Source of the DNA: Oidiodendron maius Zn
Taxonomy: Eukaryota; Ascomycota; Leotiomycetes; Myxotrichaceae
Length of the DNA stretch: 64,000 nucleotides
Reading direction: 5' to 3'
Assembly: GCA_000827325.1 (NCBI GenBank)
Contig: KN832895.1
Location: forward strand, 77,438 to 141,437
Position numbers and translations under genes: made by a program. How positions within the stretch are numbered: position 1 is the first letter of the stretch; each line of letters starts with the position of its first letter. Under the pieces are notes generated by a model. It saw nothing but the letters and a program-made list of their open reading frames with translations, ran no database searches and had not been told where the DNA came from. Of this stretch, positions 36,258-46,287 are shown piece after piece.

Positions 36258-36712
36258 ATTGGAACAATAGAACCCCTATATAAGAATACTCTACTCAAGA
36301 ATACCTCTTGAACTGAGGCAATATAGGTGCACAGGTTGTAGTCAGGAATCAAGGTGAAACTCAGTGTTATATTAAGTGATACAGAGACAACTAAAGTAAG
36401 AAGAGATTCAGGAGAACTAGAGCCTTTTATGCTCAATACTATGCACTCAATTGAGTCACCAAATAGGCTCCCACCTGGTTACCTTATAGGCACCGGTAGG
36501 CAGCCTAATAGGCAGATGTGTAGTATGTGTAAATGTGCCTGAAGCCCTAGGACCTAGTCAATAATACCTAACCAACAAGAATACATTTCTAAATTCCAAT
36601 TTTATTAAAAGAGCCAAAAATTACCTCTATATAAGAATACATGGCTATATTCTTATGATCTCGGTAACTCGACAGTATTCTTATAGAGAGGTTCTACTGT
36701 AGTACAAACTTT
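36258..36712. mobile_element. MITE-like element with pogo-type inverted ends
   Basis: The left end GAACCCCTATATAAGAATAC and right end GTATTCTTATAGAGAGGTTC are near-perfect inverted repeats of the same type as at 25.76 and 29.3 kb. The element is about 450 bases long and holds no gene. A copy of the dispersed repeat (36307-36565) makes up its middle and may be a later insertion. Confidence 0.6.
36307..36565 (+). repeat. dispersed repeat, copy 1
   Basis: About 250 bases beginning CTTGAACTGAGGCAATATAG and ending near GCCTGAAGCCCTAG. The same sequence occurs inverted at 40672-40930 and, more diverged, at 48312-48598. It has no coding content. A solo LTR or a MITE are both possible; the ends do not settle it. 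Confidence 0.7.
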
Positions 36713-36739
36713 CTCTTTAATATATACTGTATTATTACC

Positions 36740-39170
36740 GATAGTAATTTCTGCACTTTATACCTCTACTAGGGCCTAGATCGGGGGCTAGTTAGGCTGT
36801 ATCACTGTATATATTGTAATACTATTGTATTATAGTTTATTATAAAGTATTAGATTTGGTATTTTGTCTATTATATAGTATTATAGTAGTAGTAATTTTC
36901 GGCTTAAATATAGCTATATTACTATTAAATATACTGATTCTAACCCCTGTTTTATTCTCTACTGCTCTAACCTCTCTATTTGTTTTACTTTCAATACTCT
37001 TACTTCTATTGTTTTTACTTATATTACTATTAATCCCTTTACTAGCTCTGTCTCTATTACTACTATTAGTACTTTATCTTTATTTTATCTACTTTATAAT
37101 CTTTCCTTTTTCCTTATAATATAGTTTATAAGTAAACTTCTTATATAAATAAACTTCCTAAAATTTCTTAGTATTATATAAAATCATTAAAAATCTTATA
37201 AATTAAAAGATTAAATTATTAATTATTATTAGATTCTAAATCCCTTAACTCTACTTCTATATTTTTATATATTTATATATTATATCTATATATACTATAT
37301 TATATATAGTAATAATAAGTTGTAAGACTAGTCTTTATATAACTTATATTTCTAGATAAAACTATTTATAATTGTAATATACTACTTCTAATTAACTCTA
37401 GGTTTTATATATCTCCTATTATAAATAGTCCTCTATCTTATAATCTATACTTTTTTATATAATAATACTAGCTTAACTTATTATTTGCTATATAAAGCTT
37501 AGTATTCTTAGTATATAATAATATAAGCTTAGTAATTATAAGCTATATATCTTTAGTTAGCTAGCTTATACTATATAGAATATTAGTAAGAGAACTATTC
37601 TAATATTATATAATCTTATTTTATATAAAAGAAGTCTATAAGTATACTTTAGTTATATTATTTAAAGTCTTTAGCTTCTAAGATAGTAATAAATTCTTAG
37701 CTATTAATAGCTAAGATAGAGTCTGAATTTATACTTTAAACTATAAAATTATATATTCTAGATTATATAGTATTAGATTAGATCCTCTAAAGCCTCTATA
37801 AATATTTGATTCTATAAATATTATATAAAATATAATATAGAATATAGATAAGAAGTCCTCTTTAGAAATATAAGTAATATCTACTTATATCAACTTCTTA
37901 ATTTCTGCTTTATATAAATACTTCAAAGGCTAAAAATATTCTATATTAAGTAGCTAAAGCTAATAAGAAGAATAAGCTAGTATATAGAGAGTAATAATAT
38001 TATTCTCTTTTATATAGAGTTTAAAATCAATTAAGTAGTAACTCTTATAACTATTAAATATAAGAAACTAATAAATACTCTTTATATAAAGCTTTAAATA
38101 TTGATTAAAATACTAAATCTATTCTAGACTTTACTTATTATTTATCTAGCTATTTTCAGTAATTATAATTAGTTAATTATATAGTAATAGGCTTTTGTCT
38201 GTTTAGTTTAAGAGATAAGTTTTCTCTATTAAGATAATAAATAAAGGTATAACTTTACTATATAAACTTATAGCTATAATAATAGTTGATTATTTATAAT
38301 TCCTAGACTAAATAACTCTAGATTTACTCTATCTTTTAGTATTTATTATAACTATTTCTAAAGTAATTTAGTCTATATAAAACCTAGTCTTATTAAAGTT
38401 CTATATATCCTCCTTATAAATCCTATATTTATTTATTATATTTTATATAAGCTAAAACTATATATTATATATATCTAGATCTTTATATTAGACTCTCTAA
38501 TAGTTAATTATATAATTTAATTGTATTTTTAATTTAGGGGTTTATTATATAAAGTTTAATATCTAGTTCTTATTAATATATCTACTGTTTTAGAGTTTAA
38601 GAATATAATTTACTATATCTTTAATAGTACTTATTTAAAGAGAGAATGTTTATAAATCTAGGTTAAGAATATATTATATAATTATTGATTCTTTTAAGGG
38701 AGTGATTTTCTAAGAGTTAGTAATATAATCTTTTTATAAAGGAATTCTATATAATCAAGTAGTTAATATCTTAAAAGGAATATAATATATATATATAACT
38801 TTTACTAGTAGTAAATATAGAGTTATATAAAGAATATTTACTATAAGAATTAAATCAGACTCTAGCTAATGTTTTGTTATTTTAACTAATTAAAAAATCA
38901 CAGTTTAAATGATTTTATATAATACCAAGAAATTTTGGGAAGTTTGCTTGTATAGGAAGTTCGCTTATAAACTACATTATTTATCTTTTGTTATACTGCC
39001 CAAACCTGCAAGCTATAGTATATAAATCAAACTTATTAGTTAATATATATATTCAAGCTTTCTATATTTTAAAGCCAGACTATAGGTTAGTTTTTAACCC
39101 GGTTTGATAAATTGGCTATCCGCAGCCAGTTGGGCATATTATCATAGAGTAAACTAAGCCTATTAATAGA
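36740..39170. other. extremely AT-rich, RIP-mutated block
   Basis: Nearly all TA/AT-rich words with few C or G, about 2.4 kb long. A Leu/Ile-only open frame at 36856-37119 is a by-product of this composition. The minus strand conceals a decayed transposase (see 37740-38400). Confidence 0.85.
37740..38400 (-). mobile_element. RIP-decayed Fot1/pogo-type DDE transposase
   Basis: There is no open frame, but reading the minus strand through stops gives, in one frame, NFNKTRFYID, SRNYK, TIIIAISLYSKVIPLFIIL, then FLIFNSYKSYYLIDF, LYIKENNIITLYILAYSSY, YFxPLKYLYKAEIKKLI, FLSIFYIIFYIIFIESNI and RGFRGSNLILYN. This follows the Fot1 order NFDETGF, GNREW, PPFIIF, LILDGHESH, PPHSSHLLQPLDVGCF, FYKAF..A, SNIRAGFRGAGLVP. 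The catalytic Asp positions read Asn and Gln codons read as stops, just as expected from C to T and G to A mutation. The real element probably extends to about 37450 and 38700 or beyond; its ends cannot be seen. Confidence 0.75.
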
Positions 39171-39182
39171 AGCATACTATAG

Positions 39183-39980
39183 CTAAAGGGCTAGAGAGCC
39201 CCGGATTCTACTACTTGGCATACAGTAACCGCCAGCCTTGGCGGCCCGCCCCGCCTCCCAAACAGGTGCCAGCGCCCTGTCCAGCCTTGCTCGCGGCGGT
39301 TCTTGAGCTCGTCGAAAAGCTGGTTTCAGGCTCCGGCCAGCGCGCAGAAGCTCGAGCTCGGCAACGGCCTCATCCTCAGCCCTTCCGCGGGCCATACGGA
39401 CCTGCACCTTGTCCCAGATAATCGTCTGGCGGCAGAACTGGACCCGGGCGGTATTGCCGGGCCGCCAGCTGCTCCCCCACGCCTCCTCGAGCCCCCGTAC
39501 AGCAGGCTGGCCCGCAAGCCCCTCCTTCCACTCGCGGCACACTTCGTTGACTGTGTAGCCCTTTGCTAAGGCTGTGTACACCGGCTGGCCAGGCGCGGGA
39601 GGGCTAGCTGTAAGGGCGCCAACGCTAACGCAGTCGGCGCTAGAGTCGTCCCTGCTGTAGTTGTTGCTGCTGGCGGAAAGCCCACGTAGAGGTAACGGGG
39701 ACCCGGCCCTGGAGGAGGGTGTCGAGGTTGCCCTCCAGCTGCCTTGCTAAGCGGGTGCTGTTGTGCAGGACCGCTTCGCGCGTGCTCTCTAGCACCGAGC
39801 TCAGCTCCGGCAGCGCGCTGCAAGAGCGGCTCGCCCACAGTGTTATCAGCACTGCGCAGGCAAAGGCGTCCCAGGCTGCCCTGTAGAAGGGCGCGTGGGC
39901 AAAGAACGGCAGCGACGGGTACCGCGGCTGTCCATAAGACGCGCCCAAATGGGATACACAATCGGGATGAATGAGCAAAA
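39183..39980 (-). pseudogene. GC-rich island: relic of a GCR1_C-domain protein
   Basis: About 800 bases of roughly 65 percent GC inside AT-rich DNA. Minus-strand pieces in three frames read in order: SSVLESTREAVLHNSTRLAR, GNLDTLLQGRVPVTSTW, an Ala/Pro/Leu-rich linker, then YTALAKGYTVNEVCREWKEG, GLEEAWGSSWRPGNTARVQF and TIIWDKVQVRMARG. The last block fits the GCR1_C domain pattern (V..vWrEW..G..G.P....E..WG..WR......R.fY). Such proteins in filamentous fungi are frequently repeated and have been linked to Crypton-type elements. At least two frame changes make it a relic. Absence of RIP in it suggests later insertion, or that it stayed below the RIP threshold. Confidence 0.55.
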
Positions 39981-40332
39981 GGCGACATTGTTTTCTTTTC
40001 TGGCATGGATGATAACGAATACGAAGTGTACTGCCGTTAGCCTACTGTACGGTAATGATAACGGATTTGCTGACATGGTGGTTCGAAATAATTTAGAGAA
40101 GAAGATTTCCTAATTTGTCTTTAATGACCACCGATATTCTGTCTGTTGCCCCTGTGTCTGCCAGAAAAGAGCGGCTCTTCACCAGAGCCAAACATACACT
40201 AACGGACCTGCAAGGATCTATGAATCCTTGAATCTTTGGAATGGCTTCGCAGTGTTGCCAGTAATCGTTCAGTTACGTAGACGATCTCTCTGACTAACCT
40301 TCGGTTAGTAGGTGAGGGAGGGCAATGTGTCG

Positions 40333-40990
40333 AAAATACTAATGTGTCAAATTCGCTTTACTGCAAAAATCGTGATTCTTGGCCCTTTATAATCTGACCA
40401 CCTCTTACTAAAAATCCATGAAAATAAAACGTCCTAGCTATTTATATACACACAGTATAACTGCTCAATTCGTAATAACTTAAAGAAGACTAACCTCCTA
40501 AAATTCTAAGGTCTAGGAGGTTCTAGGTAATAAATCCTGTCCGTAGATTAATTTCTTAATAACCATTAAGATTTGAAATTAATGTTATTTAATAAATTAT
40601 TGTATTGTAAGCAAATACTCTACATTTCAAATTCTAATTATTTTCATTAAAAGATGGTTAAATTATATATTGACTGTATTAGGGCTTCAGGCACATTTAC
40701 ACATACTATATATCTGCCTATTAGGCTGCCTACCGGTGCCTATAAGGTGACTAGGTGGGAGCCTATTTGGTGACTCAATTAAGTGTGTGGTATTAAGCAT
40801 AAAAGGCTCTAGTTCTCCTGAATCTCTTCTTACCTTAGTTGTCTCTGCATCACTCAATAGTCAATATAACTGAGTTTCACCTTGATTCCTGACTACGACC
40901 TGTGCACCTATATTGCCTCTGTTCAAGATTATATATGGTTGAAAATCGTGATTTTTGCAGTAAAGCGAAATTGATATATTAGTGTTTTTG
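40333..40990. mobile_element. inverted-repeat element with AT-rich core
   Basis: The 46-base stretch at 40333-40379 (including TTCGCTTTACTGCAAAAATC) is repeated inverted at 40944-40990. Between them lie about 290 bases of AT-rich DNA and dispersed-repeat copy 2. No gene is inside. The family is not recognised. Confidence 0.55.
40672..40930 (-). repeat. dispersed repeat, copy 2 (inverted)
   Basis: Inverted copy of 36307-36565, about 90 percent identical by eye across the whole length. Confidence 0.75.
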
Positions 40991-41099
40991 GTATATTGAA
41001 CGATTAGTATAAACAGTGCGCCTGCCGGCGGGCTCGACAAGGACAACCTAGCTGCGGACGGCTGCCTTAAGCCCCACCATATTTTAAAGGGGTGCATAG

Positions 41100-42843
41100 T
41101 AATAATAACGCGTTTTCACGTAAATAGTTGTGGCCGTTAGCTCGTGTTGAGTTTTGGAATATAGTGGCACCATACTGGCTTAGCGCAATCACCCAACCAA
41201 GCGCCTTCCTAGTGCCGCCCCGTGTGCAGTAGTGTCGGCGGCAGCGCTAAGGACCCTTGTTAGATCCCCCGACTTATCCGGACTACGCACGGGGTTCTTC
41301 ATGGTGGCAGTTCTTCGCAGAAAGACCAGTGGCACCACCATGAAATCGAGAGCGCGGATCCGGCGTTCTACAGCATCTTCCGGGCTCAGCCCCGATGCGA
41401 TAGACCAGAGGATCCTCTGCATATTCTCACTCCTTCAAGGGTAGGTTTATTTTCATATCGCTTGGTTCTAACGTGTTTGATAAGCGAGCTGTCATGCCGA
41501 CCATGCCCCAACACTAGGCGGTAACACTAAATGCCTTCCCGGGCATATTGGCGAGCTTAGAATGATGCGACGGTACATATAACTGAAGATCCTGGGTTTT
41601 GTGTAAAATACAGAATAAAACTGATGCTCTCAGTTCAAATTTTCAATTTCATTTAAAAGTATTCCGAAATGGCTAGCTTATAGTAATTTCAAGTTGCAAA
41701 TTGGTGGTTCCAGTGATTAGTTAATGTTGTAGGCCTCGCGGTAAGCGTGCACTAACATCCTTGCCCGCCTCTTACCGCTGTGTTCGAGTCAGCCGGTATC
41801 CGAGTTTAGCTATCTTCATTCGTGAAAGTCAATCTAAGAGGAGCGAGCTCTGAAGTCAATTGGGAAAGGTCACCTGCTGCAGAGATTGGCTGCAACAGCC
41901 AACGCGGTTATTCTTGATCAAGAAGTCTGCTCTCCGTATACTTGTATTATTTAGCCCTGGTCTTGATATAAGCTTACAAGTATAACATTATTCTGGTTTG
42001 GGAACAGTTGGAAACCCTGTCATTAAAGGACAGTACACTCTTCAGAGGACAGCCTTAACAGACACCAAATTTGTTATATAGCAGACCCTAGTATAGTGCA
42101 AAGACTGTACATTCTTAAAATAGCTTGACTTACAGAATTACTAATACCTGAGTTAAACTGTATAAGCTGCTGTACTCTCCAAGTTCTATATTCAGTATTA
42201 AAATATACCAAAACTAGAAACTTCCACTACCTCAAACTTAAGAACTGCGTCGCCGTACAAGAGCTGCGGTATGAAGAGTAATATTAGCGTACGTACATCG
42301 CGCCGCTAAAGTTGGGCGGTAGCGCTAGACCTAACCCCAACCTCTAAGACTCTCCTTGTAGTTGACGATTGGTTGGTGAATACGAAAGCGATTGGCTAGA
42401 CACCTTATGACTAATGGAGAGCCTGCTCGGTTGTGTTCAATGGGTATTGGTCATTGTGCAGTATGCGCAACTGCTGCCATTGCCTAAATCCTCGTTTATC
42501 ACAAAACTCTTTTGACAGGTGTATTTCAATGTTACTCTAATAGGATTAAATGGATACTAGCCTCAACGGGATACGCTACTTATTGTACATCAGGCCAGAT
42601 GCTTAGGAAGACTGGTCATAGCTCCGCGGTGGTCGGCCAAAGTATGAGGAAACCGGCTGTCCCAAACATCAATCTCACCTAACCTCTGTCTCTGCAGTCG
42701 AGGGCTCATCCAGAAGTCCAACCCCTTCAATCTGAATATCATTTTTGCTTACACAGAGCCTCGCTGGTTAGATAGCACCAGTTTGAGATAGCCTACTATT
42801 GTCGCCGGCTTCGCAATGCTGCTCTCTCGATGGTGTCGCCTGA
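41100..42843. other. intergenic with small GC-rich island
   Basis: At 41189-41430 a GC-rich stretch has overlapping open frames on both strands (minus: KNPVRSPDKSGDLTRVL); I cannot assign a family. The remaining 1.4 kb is ordinary to AT-rich; no RNA gene or repeat end was settled. Confidence 0.45.
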
Positions 42844-43671
42844 TATAGGTTAGCACTGTCATCTGTCGAAGGCACATCCAGGAGTGCCTTGTCTATATTC
42901 CCTTTGTTGACACACCAACCAGATCATACAGTTGAGCAATATGAGCGACAAGACCTTCAGACGGGCAAATTTTTCTACCCATTTCGGAACCTTCCAGCTG
43001 AGTTGCGCTGCATAATATGGGAATTCAGCTGGCCCGAAACTCGAATTATTGAAGTTGTGAACACTAATTTTGATACGGAAACGGCAAAGTATACTGGGAC
43101 CACATTTCTACTTCCAGCAGGCCCGCTGTCTACTTTCCTGAAGACAGACTTCGGAGGTGACAGGTCGTTGGACAACAAAGGGCCTTTTGAAAAATGCCTT
43201 CATCCCACTGCCCTCCAGATCTGTCAAGAATCCCGGAATCATACACTGAGCCGATATCGTGTTATACAGAACTCTGTACCGGCAGCTAACCTGTTATTTT
43301 TCAGTCTCTCCCGTGATATCCTTTGGCTCTGTCGGGAGCTCACGGGTCAGCCAAAATGCCTAGATGACCTCAAGCGCACATACGGACGACAACTCGATTG
43401 TATTACAACTCTACTTGTAGAGGAGGCTGAGTGGACATATATTACACCCACCAAGTATGCAGCAAACTACTTGGTTTCGTTGATAGGCCTCAAAACAATT
43501 GTCTTAGTGTACGGCATTATTGATAAGGATGGTAACCTGATTGCCGAAGCTGTTGCCCCGGAGAATCGCATCGTCGCCGAGCAACTACCTCTGAAGTTCT
43601 CAGATCTCTATATAAGTGAATGTATGACAAGCACTCTGCACTATACGGATCGTAATGGCAAGTTTTACTGA
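42844..43671 (+). CDS. 2EXR-type (F-box-like) protein, start unresolved
   Basis: The open frame reads FRNLPAELRCIIWEFSWPE, then CLHPTALQICQESRNHTLSR, then RDILWLCREL. This is the 2EXR pattern of filamentous fungi (F..LP.ElR..IW..a.p..Ri, and ...lL.vCreSR...l), a family expanded near heterochromatin and of unknown biochemical role. No in-frame ATG is found before the domain back to the stop at 42841, so the start either lies in an upstream exon or is lost. Stop at 43669-43671. Nearby repeats and relics make decay plausible. Confidence 0.6.
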   Translation, partial: YRLALSSVEGTSRSALSIFPLLTHQPDHTVEQYERQDLQTGKFFYPFRNLPAELRCIIWEFSWPETRIIEVVNTNFDTETAKYTGTTFLLPAGPLSTFLKTDFGGDRSLDNKGPFEKCLHPTALQICQESRNHTLSRYRVIQNSVPAANLLFFSLSRDILWLCRELTGQPKCLDDLKRTYGRQLDCITTLLVEEAEWTYITPTKYAANYLVSLIGLKTIVLVYGIIDKDGNLIAEAVAPENRIVAEQLPLKFSDLYISECMTSTLHYTDRNGKFY

Positions 43672-44280
43672 TGGTACCGGGACACTTCGAGTATGTTGGG
43701 ACTGGTACCGGGAGATTAGTATCTGTGATTTCAAATCGATACATTGGTACGGAGCTTTCTAGACCTTCCATAATACTCCTTTCTACGTCTTCCATCATCA
43801 AGACCGGCATCGGCATCGCTGCTCGTTGTGATCATGGGCGTTCGTCTTCAATCTCCATCGGGAGCATCTACCTTCAAATCCATCGTTATCATAGATTCAT
43901 ACACTGCCAGGTGCTTCTTCCTGCGAAACCGACAGTTATTATAGCTTTCATCACTGTGGTTAGATAAGGAGCATGGAGCGTATACCACCTCCAAGCACCC
44001 AAGCACCCAAGCACCCAAGCACCCAAGCACCCAAGCACCCAAGCACCCAAGCACCCAAACACCCAAACACCCAAACACCACAAACCGTCCAAAGCCAGAC
44101 TCCGGACCTAAGGTCCCGGAATCCAATGCCCAAACACTCAGAATTAAACGTATCTTTCACGTCGGAGCAAGGGTAGCGTAGCTTTGAGCGAGCAGAGTTT
44201 AGAATCTTTAAGGAAATTGACTTGGCCCGGGCTGTACGGGAAGTGAACGTACGCTTAGGCAAACTAGCTAGCTAAGTCAA
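43672..44280. other. intergenic with minisatellite
   Basis: Open frames here come from the minisatellite at 43991-44078 and its flanks and are not genes. Confidence 0.5.
43991..44078. repeat. 8-bp minisatellite, 11 units
   Basis: Eight exact units of CCAAGCAC are followed by three of CCAAACAC. Confidence 0.9.
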
Positions 44281-44284
44281 ACCG

Positions 44285-44492
44285 TAAGCATCACAAGGAG
44301 GCTGCAATAGAATTGACGTCGTCCAGCGACTAGTCTCCACGAGATGAGTAGTCGCTCCGTGTATATGCTCATCATACCGTAGACCAGTATTTATTCGGAA
44401 CGTTGCCATAAACCCTGCGAGAGTCTTGAACAATGTCGTACATCCACTCCCTGGTCTGCCAAGAGCCAACAACATCTCTACTTCCCTGACGA
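44285..44492 (-). pseudogene. fragment of a PDR-type ABC transporter
   Basis: Minus strand reads VEMLLALGRPGSGCTTLFKT followed by LAG, matching the first nucleotide-binding domain Walker A region of fungal PDR/ABCG pumps (GEMLLVLGRPGSGC(T/S)T). Only about 50-60 residues are visible. It starts where homology of the adjoining regulator relic ends. Confidence 0.7.
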
Positions 44493-46030
44493 ATCTGTCT
44501 GAAAATACCACTCTTCAGCTCATCGAGATCACGGCGAAAAGAATCGATTGTGATCTGGAGTGCTTGATGCCCCCGTACTCCAGACGTTGACATGTCATGA
44601 TAGGAGAATGTGCCACTGATTTTTATTGAGAGCCTGAACTCGTACAAATGGCAAAATCAGTTGATCAGTGGGAATCTCTTGTCCTTCTGTGAGTGATGTG
44701 TAACATTCTTCGATGTAATTCGTGTAATGAATAATCGTTCGTTTCCGGAGAACCATAGACAAACCAGGCGGAAGAAGTAAGCCTAAGAACGAGGAGAAAA
44801 GGTCTGAAGATCAAGAACCCTCATAGATGACTGGCAATAAACTCCTAGAAGTGCTCTCATCTCTGCCGAAGATCATGTTCTGCTTCGACTTTGGCCTATT
44901 TCTATACTTGCCTTTCCCTTATCGTCCAGATCAAGTCTCAATTCATGGCATATAGCTATATAAAGCTGTAACATAAGGAAATATTGATGTTTCACAGGTA
45001 AACAAAAGTACTAATACCAAGCTATAAAGACTAGTAGACCTGGAGAAGGTCCATACTCGTTTCATGGCCCATTATCATACGACCACAAATCTGCCTCTTG
45101 ATATCTTGTCCCAACTTTTGTTGAAGTGGTGGATCCTCAAAACTGGTCACAGTCATAATGGCCAAAACAAGGAATGGCTTATCCCGGCAAAGAGAATCCA
45201 AGCCTGTAGTTGGTGGTACAACCACGAATGGGAAGTAATGCGTGAAGTCTTCGCGGAAGACATCCAGTCTACGGCTGGCAGTTTTAAATGTGAGTAATTC
45301 GTTATGGAAAACGTCGATCAAGCTGTCTTTAGGAACGGGTTTGGGCCGATGCGGAGGCGTCAAAGACGCAAGCGAGTCCTCTCCAAGCTGGTAAGTCAAA
45401 GAAGGAAGCCGGAATTGACACTGGCAGATGTCAAACGATCACCCGCAGATCTATGCAATGATTTTGATTGAACCTGATGAGTTAGAGTCGCCAATTGGGT
45501 GGAGAGGATATCCAATTTTTCTTCAAGTCTCTTTGCAGACCTGAGGAAGTAATAGTATCAGCATGATTTTTGTTGCTGGGCATTTCGTAATGAGCTATGA
45601 GTTAGAGCAAACCAAAAGCCATTCACGAGATTTCCCTGCGTTTTCTTCTTGGCTCAGAGGAAGGTTCCGAGTAGAGGCACACCTTGTCTAGTCTGTCGCA
45701 TCTCTGACATGATTCCAAGTTCAACGAGGCAGAAGTGCACTTGACCTTGGCACTGGTGCAGCTCAAGCATGCTCTCCTCCTCATTTGTAAGTTTGTTATC
45801 GATTGAGCACCATGAACATCCATCGTGGCGACTTTCGAAGTCTTTTCAGGTAGAATTTGGACGCGTTGAAGTCGGAGAGCCGCTCGGAAACTGCGAGGTT
45901 CGATTGCTGCCGCCCGACCCGAACCGCTAAACCGAAAGTAGAGCTGTAGGCGAGTCGGAAATTCCGAGGTGCCCCCTTTCTTTACCTGACCGAGATAACA
46001 TTGTCGGAATGACAAAGCCAATTTTGACAC
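44493..46030 (-). pseudogene. decayed Zn2Cys6 regulator, paralogue of 32244-34572
   Basis: Blocks correspond in order to the whole gene: zinc cluster RRRACLSCTSAKVKC with CQRCDRLDKVC, FTHYFPFVVVPP, IMTVTSFEDPPLQQKLG, SMDLLQ, then GLLVFIAWY-stop-YFCLPVKHQYF, ICHELRLDLDDKGK, FRLSIKISGTFSYHDMST and LQITIDSFRRDLDELKSG. A premature TAG replaces the Gln of WYQYFC, and frames change. The last third of the gene is missing; the sequence passes into the ABC-transporter fragment. Confidence 0.8.
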
Positions 46031-46063
46031 TGACTCATCTCCTGACTACCATGAAGTTTCGTT

Positions 46064-46129
46064 AGATGATATGGAACATCCGACACCGAAAATGTCAGAT
46101 GATATGGAACATCCGATGCCGAAAATGTT
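46064..46129. repeat. 33-bp tandem duplication
   Basis: AGATGATATGGAACATCCGA plus 13 bases occurs twice in direct succession with two or three differences, about 160-220 bases upstream of the SDR start codon. Confidence 0.85.
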
Positions 46130-46287
46130 AAAGATGGCTTTGTATAAAGACAGGACTCTAGTCGCTGAGCAAGGCACCTGTATACCCATCAATATTCAAT
46201 CCTCAGCAAACAAGCTTGTTCTCGAGTATCTCTTCCTCTTCTACATTGTAGTTTTATTTTCGCTACGAGTCCTCTGAATTATCAGAC

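Noticed and set aside
36856-37119. Leu/Ile-rich open frame that looks like a membrane protein
   Set aside because: Product of extreme AT composition in the RIP block.
41740-41810. Possible tRNA with a TTCGAGTC box near 41780
   Set aside because: No matching A box or cloverleaf could be folded by eye.
43848-44262. Overlapping frames rich in GCLGAWVL-type repeats
   Set aside because: Translation of the 8-base minisatellite.
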